Origin: Haplosporangium gracile
Taxonomy: Eukaryota; Mortierellomycota; Mortierellomycetes; Mortierellales; Mortierellaceae
Direction of reading: 5' to 3'
Length of the DNA: 34,427 bases
Assembly: GCA_015499985.1 (NCBI GenBank)
Contig: JAAAUF010000426.1
Span: 1 to 34,427 of the forward strand
Shown here: in pieces, positions 11,057 through 20,468 of the stretch
Position numbering within the stretch: the stretch's first letter is position 1
Layout of the letters: the number at the start of each line of letters is the position of its first letter
The notes under the pieces: model-generated
What the model was told of the DNA's origin: nothing
Database searches by the model: none
What the model saw: the letters and a program-made list of their open reading frames with translations, nothing else
Program-made: the position numbers and the translations under genes

Positions 11057-11722
11057 GGTTTTTGTTTGTTTCTCTAATGAGAGAGAAAAAGAAGAGTGTG
11101 AGAATGTCAAAGGTTGTTTCCCTTCTCTCCACTTTTTACTTTTCGCCCTCGTGGCTCAATGAATTTTTTTTTTCCACAATTCGCAGTCCTATCCATGTCC
11201 CTTTCATTGGCCAGGTTAGGAGAAGAACAAGGACCACACGAAATAGAAGATTTACATATTCAGAGTACCATCGGTCAGTGAGGATTTTGACGCACAGATC
11301 ATGGCTCCCGCCTCGATGGCTCCAGGAACCATGGTTGTCGTGTTTTCTGGCATTGCATGGTGAAGGTCTTGTCGTTATTTGCATGGCTATCTTCCTTCCC
11401 TTGTAGTCCAAAGAATCATGCAACTTGCGTAACCATTTGCATTACAAAACGATTGACTTTCCCCTGCTTGCGTTGCAACTGCTGTGTTTATGTTTGTATT
11501 TGTGCCCCTGCTTTTCTTTTGTCCTGACTCATGCCCTGTTTTCCATCTCTTTTTTCTACTTTTCTTCTTTCTTCTTCCTTTGTTTCTTCGTCACCCATTT
11601 TCTCACTCTTACCACAACTGTCACAACACGTCGGCTCCACTTTGCACTCACCATCGCGCCCTCACTCACTCACTCAATCACTAGCTCACTCTTTCTTTCC
11701 TTCTCCCTCCACTCAAACGGTC
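11057..11722. promoter_or_regulatory. divergent promoter region, peptidase / nucleotidyltransferase copy 1
   Basis: No gene is seen. The right half is strongly pyrimidine-rich and ends in CACT repeats (about 11658-11690) before the ATG of the first nucleotidyltransferase. A block at about 11270-11510 is duplicated upstream of copy 2. Confidence 0.55.
11270..11510 (+). repeat. duplicated promoter block, copy a
   Basis: This block is collinear and alignable by eye with 14190-14470. Shared words include TTGACGC(A/G)CAGA(T/C)CATG near the start, CGATGGCTCCAGGAACC against TGATGGTTCCTAGGAACC in the middle, a GTAACCA word, and TTGCAACTGCTGTGTT at the end. It shows that the tandem duplication carried upstream DNA along with the gene. 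Confidence 0.75.
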
Positions 11723-13447
11723 ATGGCCCTCTATCCTGAAAACTTCTCAACAGTCCTCTTCGACGTGATTTTGTTCGAGTGTGCATGCCATAACGAGGCC
11801 AAATACACTGTCCGCGAGCTCGCCGTCGCCTTTGCCGATGCCCACCAAATGTTCCTCTCCAACTCCAGCCTCAAAACACCCTGTGATGTTTACATTAAAC
11901 AACATAAGCTCCACACCCAACAGGGGCTCAAACAATACATGCTCTCCCTTCTCCCACGTGGCAACATCGGTTACTTTCCCTTTCGAACCCCTATCCGCAC
12001 GCCCATGATGACGATGGACCCCTATGACTACACCAATACCATCTGTGGCGACCACTTTGTAGATCTCCCGGCCTGCTCCAGAAGCGAAGCCGAGACGTTT
12101 TTGCAGAGATACGGCGAGATGGTCCCGAGTGCCGTTCAGGACGATATTGCTGCGGTAATGTTGTACCTGAGGGACCATTGTTGGAGGAATCGACGAGGTT
12201 CGGCTGGTGAGAGTACAAAGCTCTCTTCTTTAAACGGGCTATTGGGCGTGACAAAGTACTCCAGCAATCACACCGCGGGCGAACAAATCAAGTCGGAAGG
12301 ATTTTATATCCAAGGGACTGTGCAGCAACAAGACTTGATTCAACGACATCAGCAGGAGGAGGAGGAGGATCAGGAACTAGAGTGCTTGGAGAAAGAAGTA
12401 AGAGGGATGAGTGTCACAGTCGAACATACAGCCTATCACCAACGACTTCAGCTACAAATTAATGCGGCCCACCACACGATCATCAGTCAGTATCTGGACA
12501 AGCTCAAACTCCAAGCAGCGACTGCGGACACCCGATACAAAGTGGAGACTCTTCGCCAAGCTCTCGAGACAATCTTGCGCAAAGATACCCGTTTCCAAAA
12601 CGCCGAAGTTCGTCTGTTTGGGTCGTTTGAGTCTGGATTGAGTACGCTGACCAGCGACGCCGACTTTACAGTATTTAACCTTGTAGGCTTGAGCACTGCA
12701 CCCATTCACGAGCTGGCCAGAGCTCTTCAAGCATCGGGTTACGGTCCCATCAAGACGATCGCCAATGCTCGAGTCCCCATTGTCTGCTTCACTAGCCGCT
12801 GCGGGATTCGATGTGACATGAGCATCAATCAGCCTATGGGAGTCTTCAACTCACAGCTCATCCACGCCTACCAAAAGATCGACGCGCGTTTCCTGGGTAT
12901 CTGGTTCGGTCTCCGCTCTTTGGCTGACAAGCATGGCATTCTTGGTGGCAGCACTGGATACCTATCATCCTACGCGCTCACTATGATGCTCATCGTCTTT
13001 CTTCAAGATATCACCTCCCCGCCTGTCCTGCCGCGGCTCCAGCAACAAATCGCGGACAAGATGGTCACCCGCACGATCGACGGCTACCACTGCGCCTTCG
13101 ACAAGGAACCAAGGATCTATACTGCATTGGCCGCCAAGAACACCAAAACGCAGGGAGAGCTGTTGAAAGAGTTGTGTCGGTACTTTGGTCACACGTTCAG
13201 CTACTTGACGCAGGAAGTCAATCCATGCCTTGGTGTAATCAGGAACAGGAGTGTTTCACCCCCTCCACGGAGTCTAAGGGACAGTCGACCCAAAGACTGG
13301 CCGATCTGTGTCTTGGACCCGTTTATTACTGGCAGGAACGTTGCCGGAAACTGTCGTCCCTACAATGTGGTGAACATTCAGCAGTGTTTTCAGTCTGCAT
13401 ATGATGCGCTTTTGGAGGACGATATTAACAGGGCCTTTAAGGTATGA
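11723..13447 (+). CDS. Cid1-like terminal nucleotidyltransferase, family copy 1 (intact)
   Basis: A single intronless frame of 574 residues. Residues 1 to about 190 form a family-specific N-terminal domain: DVILFECA near 14-21, LPRGNIGYFPF at 77-87, VQDDIAAV at 138-145, WRNRRGS at 154-160 and GVTKYSSNH at 175-183. A Glu/Gln-rich linker (about 195-260) follows. The nucleotidyltransferase core has GS at 300-301, Asp312 and Asp314 (SDADFTVFN) and a third acidic residue Asp365 (IRCDMSINQPMGV), so all three metal-binding carboxylates are present. The second lobe has TGYLSSYALTMM (411-422), and the PAP-associated region ends in LDPFITGRNVAGN (531-543). This matches fission-yeast Cid1 and other non-canonical poly(A)/poly(U) polymerases, which add nucleotides to RNA 3' ends. 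The start at 11723 is chosen because it follows the pyrimidine-rich leader and matches the start of copy 2; the frame is open upstream. The substrate is unknown. Confidence 0.92.
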   Translation: MALYPENFSTVLFDVILFECACHNEAKYTVRELAVAFADAHQMFLSNSSLKTPCDVYIKQHKLHTQQGLKQYMLSLLPRGNIGYFPFRTPIRTPMMTMDPYDYTNTICGDHFVDLPACSRSEAETFLQRYGEMVPSAVQDDIAAVMLYLRDHCWRNRRGSAGESTKLSSLNGLLGVTKYSSNHTAGEQIKSEGFYIQGTVQQQDLIQRHQQEEEEDQELECLEKEVRGMSVTVEHTAYHQRLQLQINAAHHTIISQYLDKLKLQAATADTRYKVETLRQALETILRKDTRFQNAEVRLFGSFESGLSTLTSDADFTVFNLVGLSTAPIHELARALQASGYGPIKTIANARVPIVCFTSRCGIRCDMSINQPMGVFNSQLIHAYQKIDARFLGIWFGLRSLADKHGILGGSTGYLSSYALTMMLIVFLQDITSPPVLPRLQQQIADKMVTRTIDGYHCAFDKEPRIYTALAAKNTKTQGELLKELCRYFGHTFSYLTQEVNPCLGVIRNRSVSPPPRSLRDSRPKDWPICVLDPFITGRNVAGNCRPYNVVNIQQCFQSAYDALLEDDINRAFKV

Positions 13448-13463
13448 GTTATATCGAGAAACT

Positions 13464-13469
13464 AATAAA
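13464..13469 (+). terminator. poly(A) signal AATAAA after copy 1
   Basis: A canonical AATAAA lies 17 bases after the stop codon of the first nucleotidyltransferase. Confidence 0.5.
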
Positions 13470-13825
13470 TGCAGACAAAATCATGGCTTTTACATCGATG
13501 CTCATTGTTGTTGATATGTCGCAATCGAGACTACCACATTTGCCATTATTGCATTACAATCAATAACCCAACCATATCTGATCTTCTTCTCATTCGCGTT
13601 TGTTTCTCTCAATTCTTAATTATTTTTTCGTTGCATCTTTTGTCCTTCCTTTTTTTACTTTCTTTCGCTGTTGCTTCCTGGTCATTCATTCTCATACGCT
13701 GCAACCATTACATTTGAACCAAACGGATCCTACCTATCTCTCTTTCTTCTCACGTTTCCCAATCAGCTCACTCGATCTATATGAACTACCAGGGGCCTTC
13801 ATTAGGATTGAGCCAACCATACTAA
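13470..13825. other. gap between copy 1 and relic
   Basis: T-rich sequence with no supportable gene. Similarity to the family begins only near 13826. Confidence 0.4.
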
Positions 13826-14163
13826 CAGCAGCAGGAGGCAGTAGAGGATCAGGAACAATGGCGTCCTGAGAAGGAAGTGAGAGTGATGAGTGACTTTGAG
13901 GTGCAGTGGTGAAGAAGCAGTTTGAATACAAATTCGACTACGCGATTAAAGAAGTTAATCCTTGCTTTGGGAGGTTCAGGAACAGGAGTGTTTCAACCGC
14001 CTCCACGTAATCGAAAGGACAGTCGGTCCAGATCTGCGTCTTGGACCCCTGCTGCCCCGATCAGGAACGTTACTGGGAATTGTCATGCCGACCAAGCTGG
14101 CAGGTCTGCGTACGAGGCACGTGGTCAAGGCGATATTCAATAGGGCCCTCAAAATTCAGGAAC
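13826..14163 (+). pseudogene. nucleotidyltransferase relic with core deleted
   Basis: Two blocks of copy 1 are recognisable. 13826-13895 matches its coiled-coil DNA at about 12348-12415 (CAGCAGGAGG...GAGGATCAGGAAC...GATGAGTG). 13917-14163 matches its 3' end from about 13173, with the decayed peptide YKFDYAIKEVNPCFGRFRNR followed by shifted remains of the DPF...RNV region. About 750 bp that would carry the GS...DxD core are missing between the blocks, and stops and frameshifts are present. It cannot encode an enzyme. Confidence 0.85.
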
Positions 14164-14189
14164 AAATAAAAAAAAATTGAAGTGACTGA

Positions 14190-14470
14190 TCAGTCAGGTA
14201 CGATCAGTCTCTATGGTCTTGACGCGCAGACCATGACTCGTGTTGTCTTGATGGTTCCTAGGAACCGTGGCGGCCAGTTTTAGCTTTGGACGTGGTAAAT
14301 CGCGCCCTCCTGATGCTTACAGTGCTATAGTGTTTCTCACTCGCCATCTCTTCCCTTACTTCCCAGATTCATGCGCCTTGCATAAACTTATGCGTCGCCA
14401 AATAAGTAACCACCTGCCAAGGCTTGCTTGCTAGCATTGCAACTGCTGTGTTCTTTTTTATTTGTTTGTT
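14190..14470 (+). repeat. duplicated promoter block, copy b
   Basis: The partner of 11270-11510; it lies just upstream of pseudogene copy 2 at a similar distance from the start codon. It retains TTGACGCGCAGACCATG and TTGCAACTGCTGTGTT. Confidence 0.75.
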
Positions 14471-14550
14471 TCTCGATCCTTGCCACTCTTTCTTGCTTTC
14501 TTCCTCCACTTACCTTAGCACACACCCTTCTCCACTCAAACACAATTGCA

Positions 14551-14583
14551 CATTCACTCATTCACTCATTCACTCATTCACTT
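14551..14583 (+). repeat. (ATTCACTC)4 tandem repeat in leader
   Basis: About four units of the 8-mer ATTCACTC lie about 30-65 bp upstream of the copy 2 start. A related CACT/CAAT repeat lies in the leader of copy 1. Confidence 0.8.
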
Positions 14584-14613
14584 TCTCAGTCTCTTCCTTT
14601 CATTCCGGACGCC

Positions 14614-16364
14614 ATGAAAATTGACTGACAGGATATCACAAGAGCCCTCCTCGACGTAATTCTATTCGAGTGTGCAGGTTACCGCGAAGCCCAAAACGAC
14701 AGATACCTCATCCGCGACCTCGCCGTCGCCTTTGCCCACGCTCGAGACATGTTCATCAATAACCATCGCACCAACAACCTCAAGCACCCAGGTGACGTCT
14801 TTATCCGACTACACAAACTCCACACCCACATAGGGCTCCGAGAATATATGCGCCTGCTCCCGCGTGGCAACAATGCTTATTTCCCCTACCCGACTCCCGT
14901 TCGGTGCAGCCCTCTGGATGCGAATGGGAACACTCAGGAGGATCATGTGTCTCTCCCGGCCTGTACTAGTCGAGAGGTTAACGACTTTTTGCAAAATTAT
15001 GCTGAGAATGTACCGAGTACATTTCATGACGATATTGCGGCTGTGGTGTTGTATCTCAGAAACAACTGTTGGAGGAATCGAAAGGGTTCTGGAGGTGGGA
15101 GTGCAGAGCTATCGGCGAATGGGGTCTTAGGCGTGACAAAGTATTCCAAGGTCCACAATGCAATTAAGCGACGTAAGGCGGGACGACAACAGGCGCATGA
15201 GATTGAGCGGCAACAGGCTGCGGCTCGACATCGTCAACAGTTGGCCCAGGAGGAAACGAGACGGGAGGCCGAGAAACTGGAACAATAACGGTTGCGTCAG
15301 GAGAAGGAGGTGAGAGAGGCAAGGGAGGCACGTGGTCTGGATGTGGAAACGGCCGAGAAGCTGCGACTACAGCAGTTGATTGACGATGCTCGATACAAGA
15401 GTATTACGCTGTATTTGGATGAATTCAAGCTCCAAGCTGCGACTGAAGAGACCCGGCAAGAAGTCGAGACCCTCCGGAAAACCCTCGAAAGCACCCTACG
15501 CACCTATGTTCATCTGGAAATGTTGAAGTCCGTCTCTTTGGATCGTTCGAGTCAGGACTGAGTACGATCACCAGCGATGCCGACTTTACGGTGTACAACT
15601 TTGTGAGCTCTGGTGGCAAGCTCATCCATGGACTGGCCAGGATCCTCCGCGCGGCAGGGTATGTTCCCATCACCACGATCGCCAATGCCCGTGTCCCCAT
15701 CGTCTCCTTTGTCAAACACAACATCCATTGCGACATGAGCATCAATCAGCCGATGGGCGTCCTCAACTCTCAGCTTATCAATGCCTATCAAAGAATCGAC
15801 AGTCGATTTCTAGGACTTTGGTTCGACCTTCGCACCTTGGCGGAGAAACACGGCATTGGTAGCGGTAACGCAGCATATCTGTCGCCCTACGCCCTCACGA
15901 TGATGCTGATCGTATTCCTCCAAGACGTCACCACCCCGCCAATCCTCCCAAGATTCCAACAACAAGGTGCGAATAAGATGTTCGCCTCCCTAGTCGACGG
16001 ACTCCACTGCGCCTACGACAGGAACCCAAGGAACTATACCGCAATGGCAGCCAGGAATACCAAATCAGAAGGCCAGCTGCTGACAGAGCTTTGTCAGTAC
16101 TTTGGGTACACATTCGACTACTTGAAACAGGAAGTCAATCCTCGCTTTGGAGTGATCAGGAACCGCAGCGTCTCCACACCCCCACGGAGTAAAATGGATA
16201 ATCGGCCCAAAGACTGGTCGATCTGTATTCTGGACCCCTTTATCCCAAGCAGGAACGTTGCTGGCAACTGTCGTCACAACCATGTGGTGGATATCCAGCA
16301 GGCCTTCCGGTCTGCCTATGATGCCCTCAAAGTCTGCAACATTGACAAAGCATTCAAAAGATAG
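14614..16364 (+). pseudogene. nucleotidyltransferase family copy 2, disabled
   Basis: It aligns with copy 1 from the first codon to the last. Three lesions are visible: TGA at 14626-14628 (codon 5), TAA at 15286-15288 in the coiled-coil linker (after ..EKLEQ), and a one-base deletion between about 15505 and 15522, just before the core. Everything else is well kept: DVILFECAG, LLPRGNNAYFPY, GVTKYSKVHN, GSFESGLSTITSDADF with both Asp residues, CDMSINQPMGV, YLSPYALTMM, DPFIPSRNVAGN and a normal stop. So few lesions in an otherwise conserved frame point to recent loss. A downstream ATG at 14749 could start only a fragment that stops at 15286. Sequencing error at three places is a less likely alternative. 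Confidence 0.88.
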
Positions 16365-16821
16365 TTGTGAGATATTTTTTTTTGTTCGCTCTATTAAAGT
16401 ATTGCCAAAGTAAAGTACATAGTTCACCTGGACAGAAAACTGGTGCTGTGTACTGTGTTTCTCAGCTCATTAAGTACTTCTCTGTCAAAAAATTCTTGGT
16501 CGCGTCAATTCCGTTCACTATGACTTGATGCCGACCAAACCTATGATGAATACAAGGACTGAAAAGAAGACGATTTTTAGATCAAAATCGGTTTCGTTTA
16601 CGTGAATAGCCTTTAGGATTATCCTGCAGCCTTCTATTTCTTTTTCGTCATGAAGGACTTTGTACCTCCAAGACGACTACGAGCAAGTCGTTCATCCGAT
16701 AACTCGCCTCCTCCAGCAGTATTCTTCCTGCTGCTTTTTCTTTGTTGAAAATGTTTACCTTCCTATCTTCGCTCCCTCTTTATCTCGTCTTCGACACCTT
16801 TTTGTTCTTCCATCGCCAGCC
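16365..16821. other. gap between copies 2 and 3
   Basis: No gene is seen. The final 100 bases are pyrimidine-rich (leader-like) and lead into the start of copy 3. Confidence 0.4.
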
Positions 16822-18612
16822 ATGTCCCGATTCCACTAAATGACTATCCTTCTGGACTGTCTCCTCTTTAAAATGGCCGGCAAGGTCACCGACAGGCGAA
16901 ACAGATGCTCCCTCCAAGACCTCGCAAGACCTCGCCGAGGTATACGACCATATCCGTAAAACGTATCAGTACAACTCGGTGTGCTTCAATTTCCCTTGCG
17001 ACCACAACATCTACCTTCACCAGTTTAACATTGTCAACGGTCTCAGGACCTATCTCAACCGACTCGGCAATAAACATGGCCCCCTCTACCCCTATCAAAC
17101 CTTTGTCCAGTCCTGGTACGTCGACTCTCCCGTCGACGACGCCTTTATTTTCCTCCTACCCTTGCGTCCCCGAGAGATTCAAGATTTTCTACGCCAGTAC
17201 GTCGTGACGATCCCGCATACCTACCACGACGACATTGTCGTATTGATTGAAGCCGTCAGGGAGCATGTCTGGAGAGATGGTGGGTCCGGTGGAGGTTACT
17301 ATGTACTCGACAACGGGATAAGAGGCGCCACAAAGTTCTCGAAAGTCTACAACGCCAACAAGAGAGTAAAATCCAGTCAGTTGCAGGCGGATGAATTGAC
17401 CGCACAACGGCAGCGACAGCGGCGTCAACAACAAATTAAAGCCGAGAAGCAGAAGCAGGAGCAGGAACGGAAACGGCAGGAGGATGAAGCGCGGGTATAT
17501 CAGGAGTGGTTGGTGGAGGAACAACGACAGACGCTGGCGGAGGAAAAGCGAAAACGAGAGCAGTAGCTTAAGTTGGAGGAGGAGGCACGACGTCTGCGAG
17601 AGAGACTAGCATGGGAGCAAGCTCTGAGAGAGCATCAACTAATGATGGAAGAAGAGAGAAGGCGTCTGTCGGAGCAATTGAGCGGGGAGCGACGACAAAT
17701 ACAGCAAATGCAGGATTCGGAAGAGTCTGGAAATAGCGCCATCACTAGATACATCAACAAGTTTGTCACGCAGAGAGCAAGACCAGGCTAGAGCTAGATA
17801 ATAAGTGTCGAGAATTTTCGCACGCATCTAGAGCTGACTTGCAACATCATTCTGATGATAAGAATGTGAAGGTCGGCATCTTTGGATCCTTTGCCTCTGG
17901 ACTCTGCAGTATCACAAGTGAGGTTGACTTTACCGTCTACAACTTTGCACGGCGTTATCGTGACCCGATTATCGAGCTGGTCAAGGCCCCCCGCTAGGCA
18001 GGATACGAATCTGTCACGGCCATCGCCAACGCCCGGGTTCCTATTGTCTCGTTCAAGGTGTGGAGTTTCGACTACGACATTAGCTTGGACCAGCCTATGG
18101 GAGTCATCAACTCGAAGTTGATTGGGACGTACCACAAGACCGACAATAGGCTCCCTTCACTCTGGTTCGCCATCAAACACCTCGCCAAGAAACACGGGAT
18201 TTTTCTGGAAGGACTGGATTCCTATCGTCCTATGCTCTCACCATGATGCTCATCGTCTTTCTTCAGCATGTAACCAGCCCGCCAATCCTACCATGTCTAC
18301 AACAGCGAGAATGTCGTTAAATGGTGATTCGCGAGATTGATGGCCACGACTTTTCCTTCGACCGCACTTGGAGTAACTACCAGATTTTTGAAAGCGTGAA
18401 CACCAAGTCGGTTGGCTAGCCGCTCCTTGACTTTTGTGAGTTCTACGATTGTACCTTCAATTATGCCGACCAGGAAGTCAACCTCTGTCTCGGTCGTATC
18501 AAGACTCGTAGCTACAACTCACCGCCACGACCGTTCAGATGGACAAGAGACCCAAAAAATGGCCGATTTGCATTTTGAATCCATTTATAACTGGCAGGAA
18601 TGTCACGGATGA
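16822..18612 (+). pseudogene. nucleotidyltransferase family copy 3, heavily disabled
   Basis: It is recognisable along nearly its whole length but broken many times. A TAA at 16837-16839 is followed at once by another ATG (16840). A 10-bp tandem duplication (AAGACCTCGC, 16916-16925 and 16926-16935) shifts the frame. TAG at 17564-17566 falls in the linker. Frame is lost again between about 17770 and 17870. TAG at 17995-17997 stands where a Trp codon is expected. Further shifts and stops follow at about 18200-18600. The catalytic region survives as GSFASGLCSITSEVDF, with Glu for the first Asp, and DYDISLDQPMGV. The 3' end stops at RNVTDE, short of the usual last 30 or so residues and 24 bp before a MITE-like element. 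It is closer in style to copies 4 and 5 (PMGVINSKLIGTY) than to copy 1. Confidence 0.9.
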
Positions 18613-18635
18613 AAAAAAACAAGGACTAATAAGGG

Positions 18636-19012
18636 AAACCCGGTTGCTCGAATTATTTGATAGCCTTAGTACTAAGTCCATGTAACTCACTTTGTTTGTT
18701 TTTTCTCCACAGCGCCTTGTTGCAGTGTTACAAACCCATTACTAATGCGTTCATTTCGTTGTCCATTCTCCTACGGTTCAATTCATGGAGCTCATGTCCC
18801 ATATCGTCATCACCACGGCTTGTCAGTAGCTAAAAAGTGACAATCTCAGCACAAACGCTTCAATGATCACCTCTGAGGGTGCACAAATGATGCTTCGAAG
18901 GACCGCGAAGGAAAGCAAGTTGTCTCAATGAGCTTGGTCTCTCCTGTACACGTTTTTGTCTTGAAAACAAAAAAAGTGAGTTACATGTCAAATAATTCGA
19001 GCAACCCGGGTT
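18636..19012. mobile_element. MITE-like element with terminal inverted repeats
   Basis: The left end (18636-18660 plus 18679-18702) and right end (18964-19012) are inverted copies: AACCCGGGTTGCTCGAATTA.. then CATGTAACTCACTTT.. read inward from each end, about 49 bp per arm with one indel and one mismatch in the parts compared. The left arm is split by an extra 18 bp (18661-18678). The interior of about 260 bp has no coding capacity. No clear target-site duplication is visible. Size, paired termini and lack of an ORF fit a non-autonomous DNA transposon, though a long hairpin of other origin is possible. Confidence 0.65.
18661..18678. repeat. 18-bp insertion in one MITE arm containing a palindrome
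   Basis: The extra segment in the left arm contains CTTAGTACTAAG (18665-18676), a perfect 12-bp palindrome absent from the right arm. Confidence 0.7.
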
Positions 19013-20255
19013 GTGAAATAAATTACGCCTTTCAAATGAAAAAAAGACGCGATGTTGTATTTCGTGATTTTGTTCCTGGGTTAACAGTCCTTGGAAATCA
19101 AGCATGAAATCAATTGACGCGTCATTTTTGCTGCATTCCCCTTCCCCTCGCTCTGTTTTGGCTTTAATTTCCCACATGGCCACTACGCCGGTTACCCCGC
19201 CCTGATCGGTGCGCCCATAACAGGCGTGAATTATATTTTCGTTGGTAGTTCATTTGTGTCTAGAATAATGTGAAAAAATGAAGGCGCTGAGGGCGCATCC
19301 TCACCCTGCACTGACATGATCTTTGCGTACCTCAGAGATAAGCGCCGATATTAATTCCCCTTTTGTCCCAACGACAGTCAAGATAAACACAAAACAAGAA
19401 AAACAAAACCCCCCGCGCACGAATGTGTCCAGGTGGTCCATGGTCCATGGGCCATCACATCTGTTTGAGTAACCACTTATAACGTGAAAAAGAACATGGC
19501 GTCCTTTTCTTTTCTTTTTACAATGGAATTCGTGGAAACTCTGGAGACAAGGCTCTTTTTTTTTGCTTAATGAAATAAATTGGGCCTGTGCCTTTGCAAA
19601 AATATATATGACAAAGCCTGTCGAAAGAATGGAATTGTTCCATGAACAAATAAATGCCCATGCCAACCTTGGAAAACTGGGAACTCTTTCGTCACCAAAA
19701 AAATAAAAAAGGAAATAGAACGCGGATGACCATGGAATGTCTAGAAACGAGAAAAAAAATGATTGGTCAAAAAGTCTTCATATATACTCCAAATTGCAAT
19801 AAAAAAAAAAAAAGAGACAATTGCCTTGGCCATCATGGAACAACGGAAATGTTCTGCTCAAAACTAACAAGTCTGATGTACTTGACCATTTAGTCATTTT
19901 CAAAATGCGAACGATTTCGAACTGCAAAGAAAAGACTTGTTAGCATACACAGAAAATAACTTCATAAGCGCGACGATTGAACATGGCTCGGCTAATACGA
20001 TGGAAATGAGCAAGCAAAACGAGAATGCATTGTTGGGTGAATAAAATTCGAATTCCATATGAATTAAAAGGTAAAATGCCGCAGGCAGTGGAAGTAAGGT
20101 CGCAACCAGTCAACCTCGGCTTTTTTTTTGACAAGCTCAGGTGTGCAATTAAAAACCTTTCGGTTATGCATCATGCAAGATTAGTAACCTAGGGTGCTAG
20201 GGTGTGCGATTTATCTCATCAGCGACCATGGCCGCACTCAGCAGAAAACGACCAT
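19013..20255. other. gene-free AT-rich stretch
   Basis: No supportable gene in 1.2 kb. Frames are short and carried by A-runs (19800-19814) or T-runs (19553-19564, 20119-20128). A GGTCCATGGTCCATGGGCC partial repeat lies at about 19434-19453. A fragment just right of the MITE (about 19014-19040) could be read as EINYAFQMKK, reminiscent of the family C-terminus (DINRAFKR), but it is too short to claim. Confidence 0.4.
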
Positions 20256-20262
20256 TATAAAA
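20256..20262 (+). promoter_or_regulatory. TATA box of the 20469 gene
   Basis: TATAAAA in the context ATTATAAAAG, followed by about 200 bases of C/T- and A/C-rich leader with no ATG before the start at 20469. This is among the cleanest TATA-like sites in the window. Confidence 0.45.
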
Positions 20263-20468
20263 GTTCGAAGCGCTCGACTTTCTTATATTCTTTTTGCACT
20301 CTATCCTCCGCCAAGCATCATTCCCACTCTTATTCTCTCCCTTACTCCTCAGAACCTCTCCTTGTTCTCCCAAACGCCATCCAAGCAAGCCCTCTCAGCC
20401 AACATACCTAAAACACTAAACGCCTATTTCACTTCCACCAAGCAACAAAACCATCATCGGAAGTAACC

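Noticed and set aside
11531..11722. In-frame upstream extension of nucleotidyltransferase copy 1 by 64 codons.
   Set aside because: The extension is Phe/Ser-rich C/T leader sequence, and copy 2 aligns from the internal ATG onward; the shorter start is preferred.
14614..16364. Possibility that introns or stop-codon readthrough rescue copy 2.
   Set aside because: No GT-AG pair bracketing the stops preserves the conserved blocks, intact copies are intronless, and two stops plus a frameshift cannot be explained by one recoding event.
19654..19893. Plus-strand 79-codon frame in the gene-free stretch.
   Set aside because: It depends on A-runs (Lys/Asn-rich), with no leader, domain or conserved composition.
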